Assembly: GCF_030052815.1 (NCBI RefSeq)
Contig: NC_079505.1
Location: forward strand, 28,040,843-28,104,842
DNA from: Hevea brasiliensis
Taxonomy: Eukaryota > Streptophyta > Magnoliopsida > Malpighiales > Euphorbiaceae
Length of the DNA stretch: 64,000 bases
Reading direction: 5' to 3'
The notes under the pieces are model-generated. The model worked only from the letters and a program-made list of their open reading frames with translations, was not told where the DNA came from and ran no database searches. The translations under genes and the position numbers were made by a program. This document shows, piece by piece, positions 10,911-22,447 of this stretch; the first letter of the stretch is position 1, and each line of letters starts with the position of its first letter.

Positions 10911-13007
10911 TGAAGGAACGGAAGCGTGAAAAACACAAGATTATACCATTGAATTCAAAAATTTCGCCTAGGGTCACATGCACCATGCAAGATTTATTTT
11001 TATCTATTTGATTTCAATGATAAACAACATATTAAAACTCTTTTAATATGTTTTTGGATCTGTATTTTCCATTTAAGATTTTAAAATTAATCAGATTAAT
11101 TTTAGAACCCTAGATTAAATCAAGAACGATTACACTAACCTCTTGATGCACTGCAAATGTCTGCCTTTGAGAGTCGTCTTCAGGACACCAAATGTTGTCC
11201 ATCTAGCTTGTCCACACCTAGAACACCTATGGCAGCCCTTGAACAGCTTCTAAAGCCTTTTCTATTAATTAGAAATTCAAGTTCTACCTTTTAAGAGATT
11301 AGTGATGTAAACAGGACACTAGAAACAATTTCTAGTGTTCTTAATTCAAGAGATTGATGGCTAATCTCTTTGAATTGATGAGAGATGAAGAGAAATAGCT
11401 GGAGAGGCTCAAAGTGGCGTGACAAATGAGAGGAGAGGCTGCTGGTTATTTTTTCTTTTCATAACCACACTTAAATAGCTAGGTTAACACATTAAACCCT
11501 AGCCACATGTCACCTTTTGATTAGCTCTAGGTTTAAGTGACCCAATCACATTGTGCCAAGTGTCAAACCTATATTTAATCTTGATTTTAATCATCTTACA
11601 TGATTAAAAAAACATTTGGCAAGCTTATGTGTAATTCCATGTGTCACCATCTCATGGTGCCACGTGTCACAATCGTGAAATGACCAAAATGCCCTCGTGT
11701 CTTAATTTTGAGTTCTTAACCCAAAATAATTATTTTCTTCTTCTAATTAATTTATATCAAATATAAATTAATTAATTAATCTCTATTAATCAATTTCTCA
11801 TTAATTAAATTCATATTTAAACACTTTAAATATAAATTTAACTTATATTATACATCCAATAATCTAGATTTGGTTTTAAGTCATACTAGGGACTTTGCAA
11901 TCTAATTGCAAACCAAACCTATTTAATTAATCAATTAAACTCTTTAATTAATTAATTAAATCATATTTAAATAGGTGATAACTTGTGTATGTGTGTGACT
12001 TACTAGGCTCATCACTAATTGGCAATGAGACATGATATCAACTCTTAATATCATCAGAACTCTTTCTTACCATAAATGATTTCTCTAAATCATTTTATGA
12101 ACCTCATAGACCATGGTTAACACCTAGCATAGCATGCCATGGCCACCCAATTAGTAATAAGATTTACCTTAAATGAACCTATAATCATATGTTACCATGC
12201 ACTAGAATCTCTCTGTTACAAAATCCCAACTCAAGCTGGAGTCATGGTTTATGTCAAACTCCATTTGCTATGAATATTATGTTTTCTTTTAATTCCAGTT
12301 CTTGATTAAAAGATTTTTCTCATCGAAACTCTTTTCAATAAATCTATCTGTCTGGCCAGAACTTGAAACATCAAGAACAATTAAATGAACATAGGATTTT
12401 ATCTCTATTTACTTAGAGGAACAGATTCCATCTTGATCAACACCTACCTCCATATATAACTAGTGAGCCAACACATGCCCATATACCCATACATAGTACA
12501 AGTATGAAAGCAGATCAAACTCAAACTACCTATATACAAGATAACTGTGCTATCTCAGGTCTAAAGATTATATGCACTGATATGATTTATGACAAAACAT
12601 TGACAAGAGTAAACTCCATGTGCTTGTCATAAGTGTCACTGGTTCGGCCTACTTATCATTTATAAGTGCCTATCATGTTTGTTATATGGCATGAGACTCA
12701 CCATTCCATCTTATTTATATCTCATATAAATAACTTGGGAACAAACATGAATACAATCTTTCTGGATAAGTCATGTCCTTATTATGAAGTATCCTCGATT
12801 GTGAACCTATTTATGATACTTTGTGCTAGAAATATTGTCACTCATATTCTTAACAACTTAAGAATAATATTTCTAACAAAATATCAATGGACCTTTTCTA
12901 TTACACATAAATATATTATGTAAACGGAAAAGTGGAAATGCCTTTTATTAATAAAAATATATACAAGATACATACTAAATGATATGCTCTAGGGTATACT
13001 ACTAACA
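10911..13007 (-). repeat. Angela element 5' LTR
   Basis: This 2097-bp LTR pairs with 3447-5547. It ends CTAACA at 13007, directly followed by the TACTG duplication. A TATA-like TATTTAA sits at 11471-11477 on the minus strand, which would drive the element's transcript. The antisense 85-codon frame recurs at 12666-12923. Confidence 0.93.
11471..11477 (-). promoter_or_regulatory. TATA-like box in the Angela 5' LTR
   Basis: The minus strand reads AGCTATTTAAGTG. The equivalent site in the solo LTR at 37954-37960 reads TATATAA, a canonical TATA box at the same place, which supports the assignment. Confidence 0.55.
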
Positions 13008-13407
13008 TACTGCTCCCACAGCATAATCACTTGCATCGCACCTGATTTCAAATGGTAGCTCCCAATCAGTTGGTTGCTTAATGGGTGCTGAGATCAAGGC
13101 TTCTTTTATCCTGTTGAAAGAAACAAGACAATTTTCATCAAAATTAAAGGGAACATCTTGACTTAATAAATTTGTCAATGGTTTAGCTATTTTGGAAAAA
13201 TCTTTGATGAATCTTCTGCAGAAGCCTGAATGCCCCAAAAAGTTCGTACTCCTTTGACTGATGTTGGTGGTGGCATCTTTTCAATGATCTCAACCTTCGC
13301 TTTGTCAACTTCAATTCCTCTTTCTGATATTAGATGACCAAAAACTATGCCTTCTCTTACCATGAAGTGGCATTTTTCCCAATTCAGGACTAGGTTTGAT
13401 TCTTCAC
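13008..13407 (-). pseudogene. pol: Athila-like reverse transcriptase, 3' half
   Basis: The minus strand from 13407 reads the end of the RT palm and thumb: ESNLVLNWEKCHFMVREGIV, HLISERGIEVDKAKVE, and then GFCRRFIKDFSKIAKPLTNLL and FEIRCDASDYAVGAV at the start of RNase H. These motifs are characteristic of Athila/Tat-type Ty3/Gypsy elements. A frameshift near 13200 splits it. The polypeptide continues at 3446 after the Angela insertion. Its upstream part (protease, the catalytic YxDD of RT, and gag) is not in the window, because foreign LTR sequence begins at 13408. The last five host bases, TTCAC (13403-13407), should be the target duplication. Confidence 0.87.
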
Positions 13408-13423
13408 TGTTACACCTTACCCC
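13408..13423 (-). mobile_element. Tip of a gypsy LTR (16 bp)
   Basis: TGTTACACCTTACCCC matches the first 16 bases of the Tekay-family LTRs (TGTCACACCTTACCCC at 30272) at 15 of 16 positions. Athila RT coding resumes exactly at its left edge. Another LTR starts at 13424, so the rest of this LTR must lie elsewhere, probably right of the window. ACCCC (13419-13423) would be the target duplication of the next insertion. Confidence 0.6.
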
Positions 13424-16400
13424 TGTCACACCCTACTCCCCCGTAAGATGTAACATGATCCCGTAGTGCACCTAATGAATTACCATACTTCACCTACTGA
13501 TAACCCATTAGATATACTACAAGGGATTTTAAAACAATTTTCGTGCAATTTAAATCGTCGATTAAAATCTGGTGTTATAAATTTTTTTTCAAAATTTTGG
13601 CAAAGTGTCGGCTGTGTTTTGAGAAAACAGTTCTTCAAACCTAAAAACGAAACACTCCCAATATGTTTTCTCAAATACAACTCCAATAACTTCATGTCAA
13701 CTCACAATTCAAATCTCAATAATCAAATCAATTCATTTTCAAACCAATCTCATCATAAAGAACATTTCATTAATTACAAAACTCAAAAATTGATATTACT
13801 AAACTATACAGGTAAATGAAATCTCAAATTTATATTACAATGATTTTCATTTAATTACATATCAAAATATTTTACAAGAGTTTTTATACAACTGCTTAAA
13901 TAATTTACATACATATTATCACATGCATACATCAAAACCTACGTACATGGGTATACCTATGATATACCTGGAGCTGATCTGAATGTGTCTTCAAAAAAGC
14001 TTACTCAATTGCTTTGTGCTCTTTTCACCTGCGACAGCATACAAAGCTATCGCTGAGTGATGAACTTAGTGGTGCACAATTATAATTTAAAACATAGTAC
14101 AATATACATTGACAAAATTTACAGCAAATAATTTGGAAATCTGAATACTCATCAAATTTCAAAACTCAAAATATTCATTGGCAATAATATAAATCATTTG
14201 TATAAAATGACTTTGATCATGAATTTCAATTTATCAAATCACAACTAAACATTTAAGGTAATTCCAACAATTTATGGAAATAATGATTAATTCCAATAAA
14301 ATCAATTATACATAAATCCCATTTGAAATTGAAATTTTTTACTATTCAAAAAATATTATTTATTTCAAAAACCATTCTTTATCTCAATAACTATGCAAGA
14401 CTAATCCGAAAGGGCCATCTTCTGGGTGATTCTAACTCCCTATGGTCGGAGAGGTCGAATCATCGTGCATAGTACACACCACAATAATGAATCTTCCGAA
14501 AGGGCCATAACATAAAAACTTAGATCTAACCTCTAATAAGAGGAGAATCTAAGCCTGTGCACGTACTATGGTAATCAAAACACAACTAACTCCATTGTCT
14601 TCTCAATAAATGAGAGAGACGGGTATTAACCTAGTCAAGCATCTATAGTGAGATATAAAACAATATCACAATCCTTTTAGTGAGCATAAATCACAATACA
14701 ATTCGATTCAAAGTCAATTCCAATATCTAATAATTTTTATGCTCATCACAATTCAAATCATAAATTTACATTTTTCCATGCAAATTGCCCATCACATTTC
14801 TAAACATGTTCTATCACAATTTTCTAAAACATAATTTATTCAATCCACAACAATGCTTAATACTTGTGGAAATACCATTTCACAAAGCTAAATTCATACA
14901 TACTATAACAATTTCAATAATCATTGAATTAAATCCAATGCTTGTTAAACATAATACATAAGAAAAATGTCATTTAATAATATGAAATATTCAGAACAAA
15001 ATCAGTTAAAAACTAATTGTGGACAAACCTGATTTGAGTCGCTCCTAGGCCTTGACTCAATGTTCTTTATGCTTCTTAATATCCTTATCAACTGAAACAC
15101 ATAATTTAAAGTGTTTCAGTACTCAATGAATTTGTTTCCAACCATAAAATCCAATATCTAAATTTTCTTGGTACTATTCGCTGTAATTCATTTTATTAGT
15201 CAACTTATAATGTTAACCCTTGATGCACTCTAAGTGAGTCAATTCCAATGTTACCAATATGTCACATTTTATAGCCCTTTAGTGTTGGTATATGTTACCA
15301 AATTCATTTTCAAGTGTATTGTATTTTATTGCAATTTATTGGATTTCAGTACACTATTTTGACCTAGCCGGATGACCTAGTTCCCTCGGTTTTTGGGTTC
15401 CGGTCCAAACTACAAACTTGTAGATCTATGTCTTATTGCACGTGGGGTAAAATTTCAGGTCATTCTAAGTTGTGTAGACCAAGATTTGGTCAATTTACCA
15501 ATGCTGGATAGAATGTACTAAAATGGTAGGCTTAGGTCATTTTTAGGTTACTTTTGGTTCGGCCAGTTTTGGTACCCGAACTTGTGCAAGCTATTTGGCT
15601 TGGTTATTGCCATTTCTGGGCTTTGGTGTCTTCATAAGAATTATAGATCTATGTCTAAGCTATTCATGATAAAAATTTCAGGTCATTTGGACCTCTTGAG
15701 TAAGTTATGATAAAAACACTAACTACTGCCTAAATGGTCAATTTTTAGGCTTTCAAGTCACTAATCCGGATTTGATTATTTTTCAAGTCACCTTCTAGAC
15801 AGAATTTAGGTAAGCTTCCTTCATGAAAGTTGGCACATTTTGTGCCTAGTTTCACCTCCAATTGTTCTCATACCAATTGGAGTTACACAATTAAGTTTCT
15901 AAGCTAAAACATACACTGCCCTACTACACATTCTTCATTACTTACCAATTACACATTATATACTTACCAAGCTAACTCTTTCATGCCAATTCTGGTTTGT
16001 ACCATACCATTAACACACTTAACAACACATTTTGGTCATTTTGGACAGCTTGTAACCATTCTCAACATATACATTATAACTCAGAATTTTCCAAAGTCCA
16101 TTTACACAATTTAACCACATGAACATACCCCATTTACATATCCAATTCCAATCTATTATACACATATACATGCTGCCACCATAAACAATATAATTCAATA
16201 AACCAAACCATGAAACAATACATTTCAACTACACTTTAAAAGTTACCGAATTTCACATCTCCTTCAAATTGCTTCTAAGCTTTCAAAACCAAGTGCACTA
16301 TCACACATACACTTAGTATACATTATCCAAATTATTTCTATACACATAAACACTTATACCAACATCTTAAACAACCATTTACAAGTGAAAACAAACAACA

Positions 16401-17186
16401 AATAGTGAGTTTCCATGGCTGTCGAAATGGTGTACCACCATTACTCCATCATACTTCAAAATTTCTTCCACAAAACAACTCCTTACAACATCCACTCAAA
16501 GTTTAATGAAGCAAGATTGAAAAATACACACTTACCTCTTATGGACTTCTTCAAAACTCCACCAAAACTTTCCTTTCTTGCTCCCAAAATGTTGCTCAAG
16601 CTGTATAGAACAATTTTAGTGAATAAACCTAAAAGAACTAATGGCTTGATGATGGTGGATTATCCTTTGCATGGTGGACGGCCATGGAAGACTTGGAGAA
16701 AGTTTGGTTTCGACAATGGAGAGAATTTGAGGAAGAAGAAGGTTTGCAAAAGTTAGTGGAAGTTGACAACATTTTTATTGATTTTCAAAGTGCTTAGTGG
16801 TCCACTAATGTAAGAATAAGATTAATTTAATTCAACTTTCAATTATTCAACATTATACCCCTTTTTTTTCACTATTTAAATTATGGACCACCATTTTAAT
16901 TTTCATGGTATTTCAAAAATTTAATATCATTTATTTTTAATGTACATTTAGGTTAAAAAGCAACTCGGGGTGTCAATTGACCACAATACCCATAATGGGG
17001 TTGCTTTTCGGCTTTTTCGGTAACACCGATTTTTGTCGATTTCTTGATTTTTCACTTTTCTTTGCACTAATTCATTAATTTTTCTTGGACATTTCTAATA
17101 TCATTTATTTTTCAATAGATGTTTATTTAAGTTCCAAAAATATTTTTCAGAGTTTCCCGTGGTCTAAGGTTAGTCAACGGCCCACG
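13424..17186 (-). mobile_element. Gypsy LTR, truncated (same group as the 22448 solo LTR)
   Basis: It starts TGTCACACCCTACTCC and runs collinear, in reverse orientation, with the solo LTR 22448-26119 until CAACGGCCCACG at 17186, where similarity stops. The missing piece corresponds to the outer ~230 bp of U3. It contains the conserved inverted repeat CTGAGT...ACTTAG (14053-14069), a degenerate version of the hairpin seen in related LTRs, and a plus-strand (antisense) ORF at 16415-16756 with a related, shorter counterpart at 23204-23437. No gag or pol is present. Confidence 0.75.
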
Positions 17187-18180
17187 ACTTTAATGAAGCA
17201 AGAATTGGACAGCACCATAACTCATCAAATCCCACAATTTCTTCTATAATACAACTTCCCATAACCTCCACTATAACTTTAATGAACCAAGAATTGAAAA
17301 CAAGAACTTACCTTTTTTGGAGCTTGACCAAACTTCTCCAAAACTTCTTGAATTTACTACTAACTTCTTCCTTGCAAGGTGGGGACTAACTTCAATGAAG
17401 GCAAGTTAGGGAAAATGGTGGCTTGATCATGGGGATTTTGAGTTCATAAAGTGGGCGCCCATAGGAGAGTTCTCACAAGCTTGGTTTCGGCCAAAGTAAG
17501 ATTAAATGGAGAAGATGAGTTGCAGAAGTTAGTGGAATTTTTTGTTGATTTGTGTCCTTATATAGTGCTTAGTGGTCCACTAAGTATTAAGAAATTATTT
17601 GTTTAATTAAACTTTTATTTATTCAATTTTCTTACCCCATAATTTCCCTTAATCCCACTTCATTCCAATTTCAATTTTTCATGTAATTTCCAAACTTTAA
17701 CACTACTTTATTTTCATGGACATTTAGGTCAAAAGTCAACTCTAGGTGTCAATTGACCAAAATGCTCCTATTTGGGTTGTATTCCCGATTTTCGGTAACA
17801 ACGATTTTTATCGATTTCTCAATTTTTTATTTTTCTTTGTACTAACTACTTCAATTTTCTTTGACATTTTCTAAGTCAATTATACCTCAATAAATGTTTA
17901 TTTAAGTCTTAAAAATATTTTTCAGGGTTCCCTGTGATCCAGGACTAGTCAACGGTCTTCGTCGTAACTTCCCGGTGCGGTTACCCATCGCTACAGTTTC
18001 TGGCTCGTTTAACCTAATAACATTTAATTGCTCTTATTTTTCCTCTATTTTTCTTTTATTTTCTTATCATGTATTTCATTATTTAATGTCTCATCACTAA
18101 CATTTAAGTATAATTCCCGATATTCTAACTATCCGGACAGGCACCGGTCACCGGAACAGTTGAATGCACCACAGAATATA
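17187..18180 (-). mobile_element. Partial U3 of a second gypsy LTR, fused at 17186
   Basis: 17205-17790 is closely similar (roughly nine in ten bases by eye) to 63400-63990, the U3 of the LTR at the window's right end. It repeats, in diverged form, material already present at about 16413-17186. It stops at ...CAGAATATA (18180), where the Tekay LTR begins. Its last bases, GTGGTGTTACA, are found on the other side of the Tekay dimer at 58548-58558. It is therefore probably what remains of the 3' LTR of the element at 58559-60852. Confidence 0.7.
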
Positions 18181-21100
18181 TATTACACCTTACCCCTCTG
18201 TAAGGCATAACATGATCCCGTAGAATACCTAATGAACTACCGAACTTTACCTACCGATAACTCATTAAGTACCCTACAAGAGATTTTAAAATCATTTTCT
18301 TACTTTTTATAAGTGGTGAGCATTTTCTAATAGGTATTAAAACATTTAATTAGAGTTTGAAAACTAGTTAAGATTTTTATCCCAATTTATTTTTTCACAA
18401 ATTTTATAAAAATTTCGGCAGAGTGCCGTCTATATTTTGAGAAAACAGTTCTTCAAATACCTGTAAAAAGGCACTTCCAATAATTTATCGCAACAACTTC
18501 ATCAATTCAACATTCACCCCAACCAATTTCAACATCATTTCTCAAATTTCAAAATTCAACATCATCAAAATACTACTAATTAATTTCATTCAAATTAAAC
18601 AAAATACTTCCATTCATATTTCATTAAAGATAAAATAATTTACATACATCATTCTAAAAATTTACATTAGGGAAAATCCAAACCAAAATTTATTACAAGC
18701 TTTATACAACTCTATACAACTGCTCATGACCATTTTCTACATTTACACATACATCAAAATAATTTTTACAATCAGGGTATAAAATATACCTAATAAACTT
18801 CAGAGTAGGTAGCTCCTCAATCCTCAGCAGCTCACTCTGCTGCTCCTCTAGTCTCTATATCTATGACAGCAATAACAGCCATCACTGAGTACTAGGACTC
18901 AGTGGTGCATAACATAATAAAAATAATCTTTATGCGGAATTTAAATCATATTTATTCAAAAATTAAACTGAACATGAAATATAAATTCAAAACATTGTTT
19001 ATAAGATTTTAATCCAAACAATTTCATTGCAAAAGTCTGAAAACAAATTTCAAAAAAACACAGTTATATCATGCCATTCGAAACAAATATAATCTTAATA
19101 GCTAGAGGCTAAGGAGAAGTCACATCACAAGGCTAGCTAGCTCAAATATATGGCAATCCATTCTCTTTCTTCTTCTACTGGCACACACCTCAACACTTCA
19201 GCCAGAGAAGGAATCAAAATTCAAAACTGATTTTCCCCACTAGTCATGCTAGTGAGGTATTCAAATATATGGTCATGACACTGTAGTTTCAAAACTATCT
19301 TAACAATTTACTAAACATTTAGGCCATTTCAAATATATACAATTAAACTTTCAACAATTTAAATTAAAAGCATAATAAACATTTCAAGACAATGATATCA
19401 CAATTCAATATTTCACTTCATTCAAAACGATGTGCAGAAGAAAATTTGCAGAAATTCTATGTTGTGCACAAATCTTATACGAGTCGCCTCTTGGCCTTGA
19501 CTCAATCCCTCGGGTTCTTTCCCGGTATTCTTTTCAACTGAAACACACAGTCTCATAGTGTTTCAGTAACATAACTTATCATAAATCCAAAAATAAATTC
19601 AAATTTACTTTTACCTAGCTTTAATATGCTAAAATTGGCATTCTTTAATATTTGTGTTTCGGGGTTACTATTCACTACACTATTCAAGTCAATTTGTTGA
19701 CTTTCTAATGCTTAATAGGTATGGGAATTCCAATTTCACCCACATACCACATTTTGATTACTAAATTTGTTGGTTTTGGTCGTTTACTCAAATTTTAAGT
19801 CTTTTAGGCAAATTTGCAAATTTTCAGTTTTGGTGTCCTATGTTGCATTATTCCATTGGTCATGTTGCTATTAGAATTTGGCTAAGTTTTCTTCATAGAA
19901 ATTGTTTCTTATTGTCTTAACTTTATTCTCCTTTTTGAATCACTCCAATTGGAGTTTTTTAGCTCAAGTTATAGCCATTTGAATCATAGCTGCCGGATTG
20001 GTCTAACCCATATTTTTTGGGCAAATTTTAGGGTTCTGGAAGTTTTAGGTCACCAAATTTGGGTGACTAAATGAATTAGTTAAGGGTGTAATTTGAGTTT
20101 GTGTTCTTCATGAAAGTTTTAGGTCTATATCTCAGCTTTCTACTAGTAAAATTTCAGGTCATTTCCACTTGCCTAGACCAAGTTATGGCCAAATGAACAA
20201 ACACTATTCATTTGATCATTTTTGTACAGGGCAGCATACCTAATTCCATATTTGGTCAATTTGTTCACTAGGTTTTGGTCACTTTTTGAGCATGATTCCT
20301 AAATGAAAAATGTGCCATTTTGTGTCTAGTTTCATTCCCAATTGGCCTCACACCAATTAGGTTGGTAAATTTTTAGTTTGGTCCCTGAAATGGACCTTGG
20401 TCATGCTGCTAAAAAACTGACCACATCCAATCCGAATTTCCATTCAATTCCAACACTTCCAACATACCACAATTGGTCACAAATGACCATTTTTCAACTC
20501 AAACAAGGTCAAATACACCATTTTACTAATTCTCCAATTTTTGTCTTCCAAAACCCTAGGTCCAAACCCTAATTACACAATTGTTTCAATTCATGCAATT
20601 TCAATACTTTAAACATACATATAACTTCACTAACCTTAGAAATCATATTCAATTAGGTTAAAGCACACTAAACCCTAACCACTCATAGATGATCAAATTT
20701 CATATAGTTCTTAAACATATCATTTTGTTTCCTTTTTCAACAAATCATCACTCCATCAAGTTGTCTAAGTATATATGTAAAGATACAAAAAGAGAAATCA
20801 ACTAACCTTTATGCAGAATTTTTTTTCCCTCAAAACTTCTTACTTTCTTCTTCCTTTTTGTTATCAATAGGTGAATCAAGGTTCAAGGACAAGATTTACT
20901 TAAGAAACCTTAGGGAAATTATGGCTAGATTAGGGTTTATGAAGCTTGAGTCAAGCTTCCATGGAGGTTTCAAGAAAGAAAAATGAGAGAGAGACCAAGG
21001 GACAGGGACGGCAAGAATGGATGAGGAAGGAGACTTTTTGTTTTTTTTTCTTTCTTTTATGCATTTTTTAATCCTTTAGGAAGACCACAATTATCCAAAA

Positions 21101-21709
21101 TTAATTTTTTAATTATAATGTTTATTGCATCATGCATGATGTCATGCATGATATCATCACTTTTTCACTTTTTCTTTTTCCTTTTTTTTTTCTATTTTTT
21201 CATTAGTTCTTTAATTTAATTCCCAATTTTGAAATTTTCTTTTCTCCGATTTTATTTGAAAGTTAGGTCAGAAATCAGCTCTAGGGGTCGATTGACCAAA
21301 TTGCTCGTCGCCGGTTCAAACCGGTTTGCAAATAATTCAATATTTCTTCTGGATCCCTGACCTAATTATTTGATTGGCTTAGCAATTCTTTTTTGTGATT
21401 TTCTCTTTTCCACTGTGTTCGCAATAGTCCTAAGGACCGCAGCGTCACATTTTACGGTTTGAAATTTGAGTTTAAATCGACTTCGCAATCCTTCCTGAGA
21501 AGGTCACCCAACGCTGTGACTCTTGGCTCATTTAACTTATTATGTTCTGTTTTTCTTATTTATACTTAACTAATTGACAATTAATAATTACTTATGTTTA
21601 GGACTTATCTAGTTATCTTAGATATGGTTCTAATCCCCTTAATTTTTCGGACTGACACCGGTCACCGGAATAGTGAAATATACCAGGCTATACAAATAGG
21701 GGTGTTATA
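18181..21709 (-). repeat. Tekay LTR 1 (3' LTR of copy 1)
   Basis: It begins TATTACACC where its sisters begin TGTCACACC, and ends GTTATA instead of GTTACA. All three differences are transitions, as expected from deamination. The inverted repeat CTGAGT...ACTCAG is at 18885-18902. A paired palindrome with CATGCATG motifs is at about 21125-21160. An antisense frame at 20378-20572 is shared with the other Tekay LTRs. Confidence 0.88.
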
Positions 21710-22447
21710 ATTCTCCTCCCCTTAAAATAAATTTCGTCTAGAAATTTTACCTGGTAATCAGTCTCTGAACAGCTGTGGGTGCTTTCTTCTCATGTCCTCC
21801 TTTCGTTCCCAAGTAGCCTCCTGGCCCAAATGATGGTTCCACAGCACTTTTACTAATGGGATCTGCTTGTTCCGTGGCTACTTCACCTCATAAGCCAGAA
21901 TCTCTATGGGTTCTTCTTCATATGTGAGGTTTGGATTCACTTCAATTTCTTCTACTGGTAGTACATGAGATGAGTCTAATCGATACCTCCTCAACATAGA
22001 CACATGGAAGACGTTATGTATCTTCTCCAACTCTGGAGGTAGTGCCAATCGATATGCCAAAGGATTGACTTTTTTCAGAACCTCATATGCCCTAATGAAA
22101 TGAAGACTCAGTTTCCCCTTTCTGACGAATCTCATAATTCTCTTCCAAGGGAAAACCTTGAGGAATACTTTGTCACCCACTGCATACTTAATATCCCTTC
22201 TCTTCAGATCAATATAGGACTTCTGACGGTCTGATGTTATCTTAAGTCAATCTCTAATCACCCTGACCTTTTCCTCGGTCTGTTGAATAATTTCGGGCCC
22301 AACCATCTTCTTTTCACCTACTTCATCCCAACACAGGAGAGTTCTGCATTTTTTTCCATACAAAGCTTCATATGGAGGCATTCCAATGCTTGATTGGTAG
22401 CTGTTGTTGCAAGCAAACTCAATCAAAGGCAAGTGTATGTCCCAACT
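21710..22447 (-). pseudogene. pol: Tekay copy 1 pol: integrase C-terminus and chromodomain-like tail
   Basis: The minus strand from 22447 reads the end of the integrase core (NNSYQSSIGMPPYEALYGKK), a GPF/Y-like region weakened to LHFIRAYEVL, the conserved LPPELEKIHNVFHVSMLRRY, and then the acidic YEEEPIEILAYEVK leading into the chromodomain-like end. A stop separates the segments near 22240, and the frame stops again at 21878. Such tails are proposed to guide chromovirus integration to heterochromatin. It ends at a polypurine tract (plus strand ATTCTCCTCCCC, 21710-21721) beside LTR 1. It is cut at 22447 by the solo LTR. Confidence 0.85.

Larger units (their letters stand above)
3447..13007 (-). 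mobile_element. Full-length Angela/Tork-like Ty1/Copia element (minus strand)
   Basis: The element has two 2.1-kb LTRs (3447-5547 and 10911-13007) in the same orientation, starting TGAAGG and ending CTAACA. It is flanked by a perfect 5-bp duplication, TACTG (3442-3446 and 13008-13012). Internal order on the minus strand is primer-binding site, 1.8-kb leader, gag, a pol lacking protease, and polypurine tract. Integrase precedes reverse transcriptase, which defines Copia; the gag start and the IN/RT motifs suggest the Angela/Tork group. It splits the Athila pol at the RT/RNase H boundary. Multiple frameshifts and stops make it defective. Confidence 0.93.

Noticed and set aside
13415..18196. 9-bp direct repeat CCTTACCCC (13415-13423 and 18188-18196) flanking the chimeric LTR, looking like a target duplication.
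   Set aside because: Both copies are simply positions 8-16 of Tekay-family LTR starts. The real duplication at 18176-18180 is ATATA, matched at 58543-58547.
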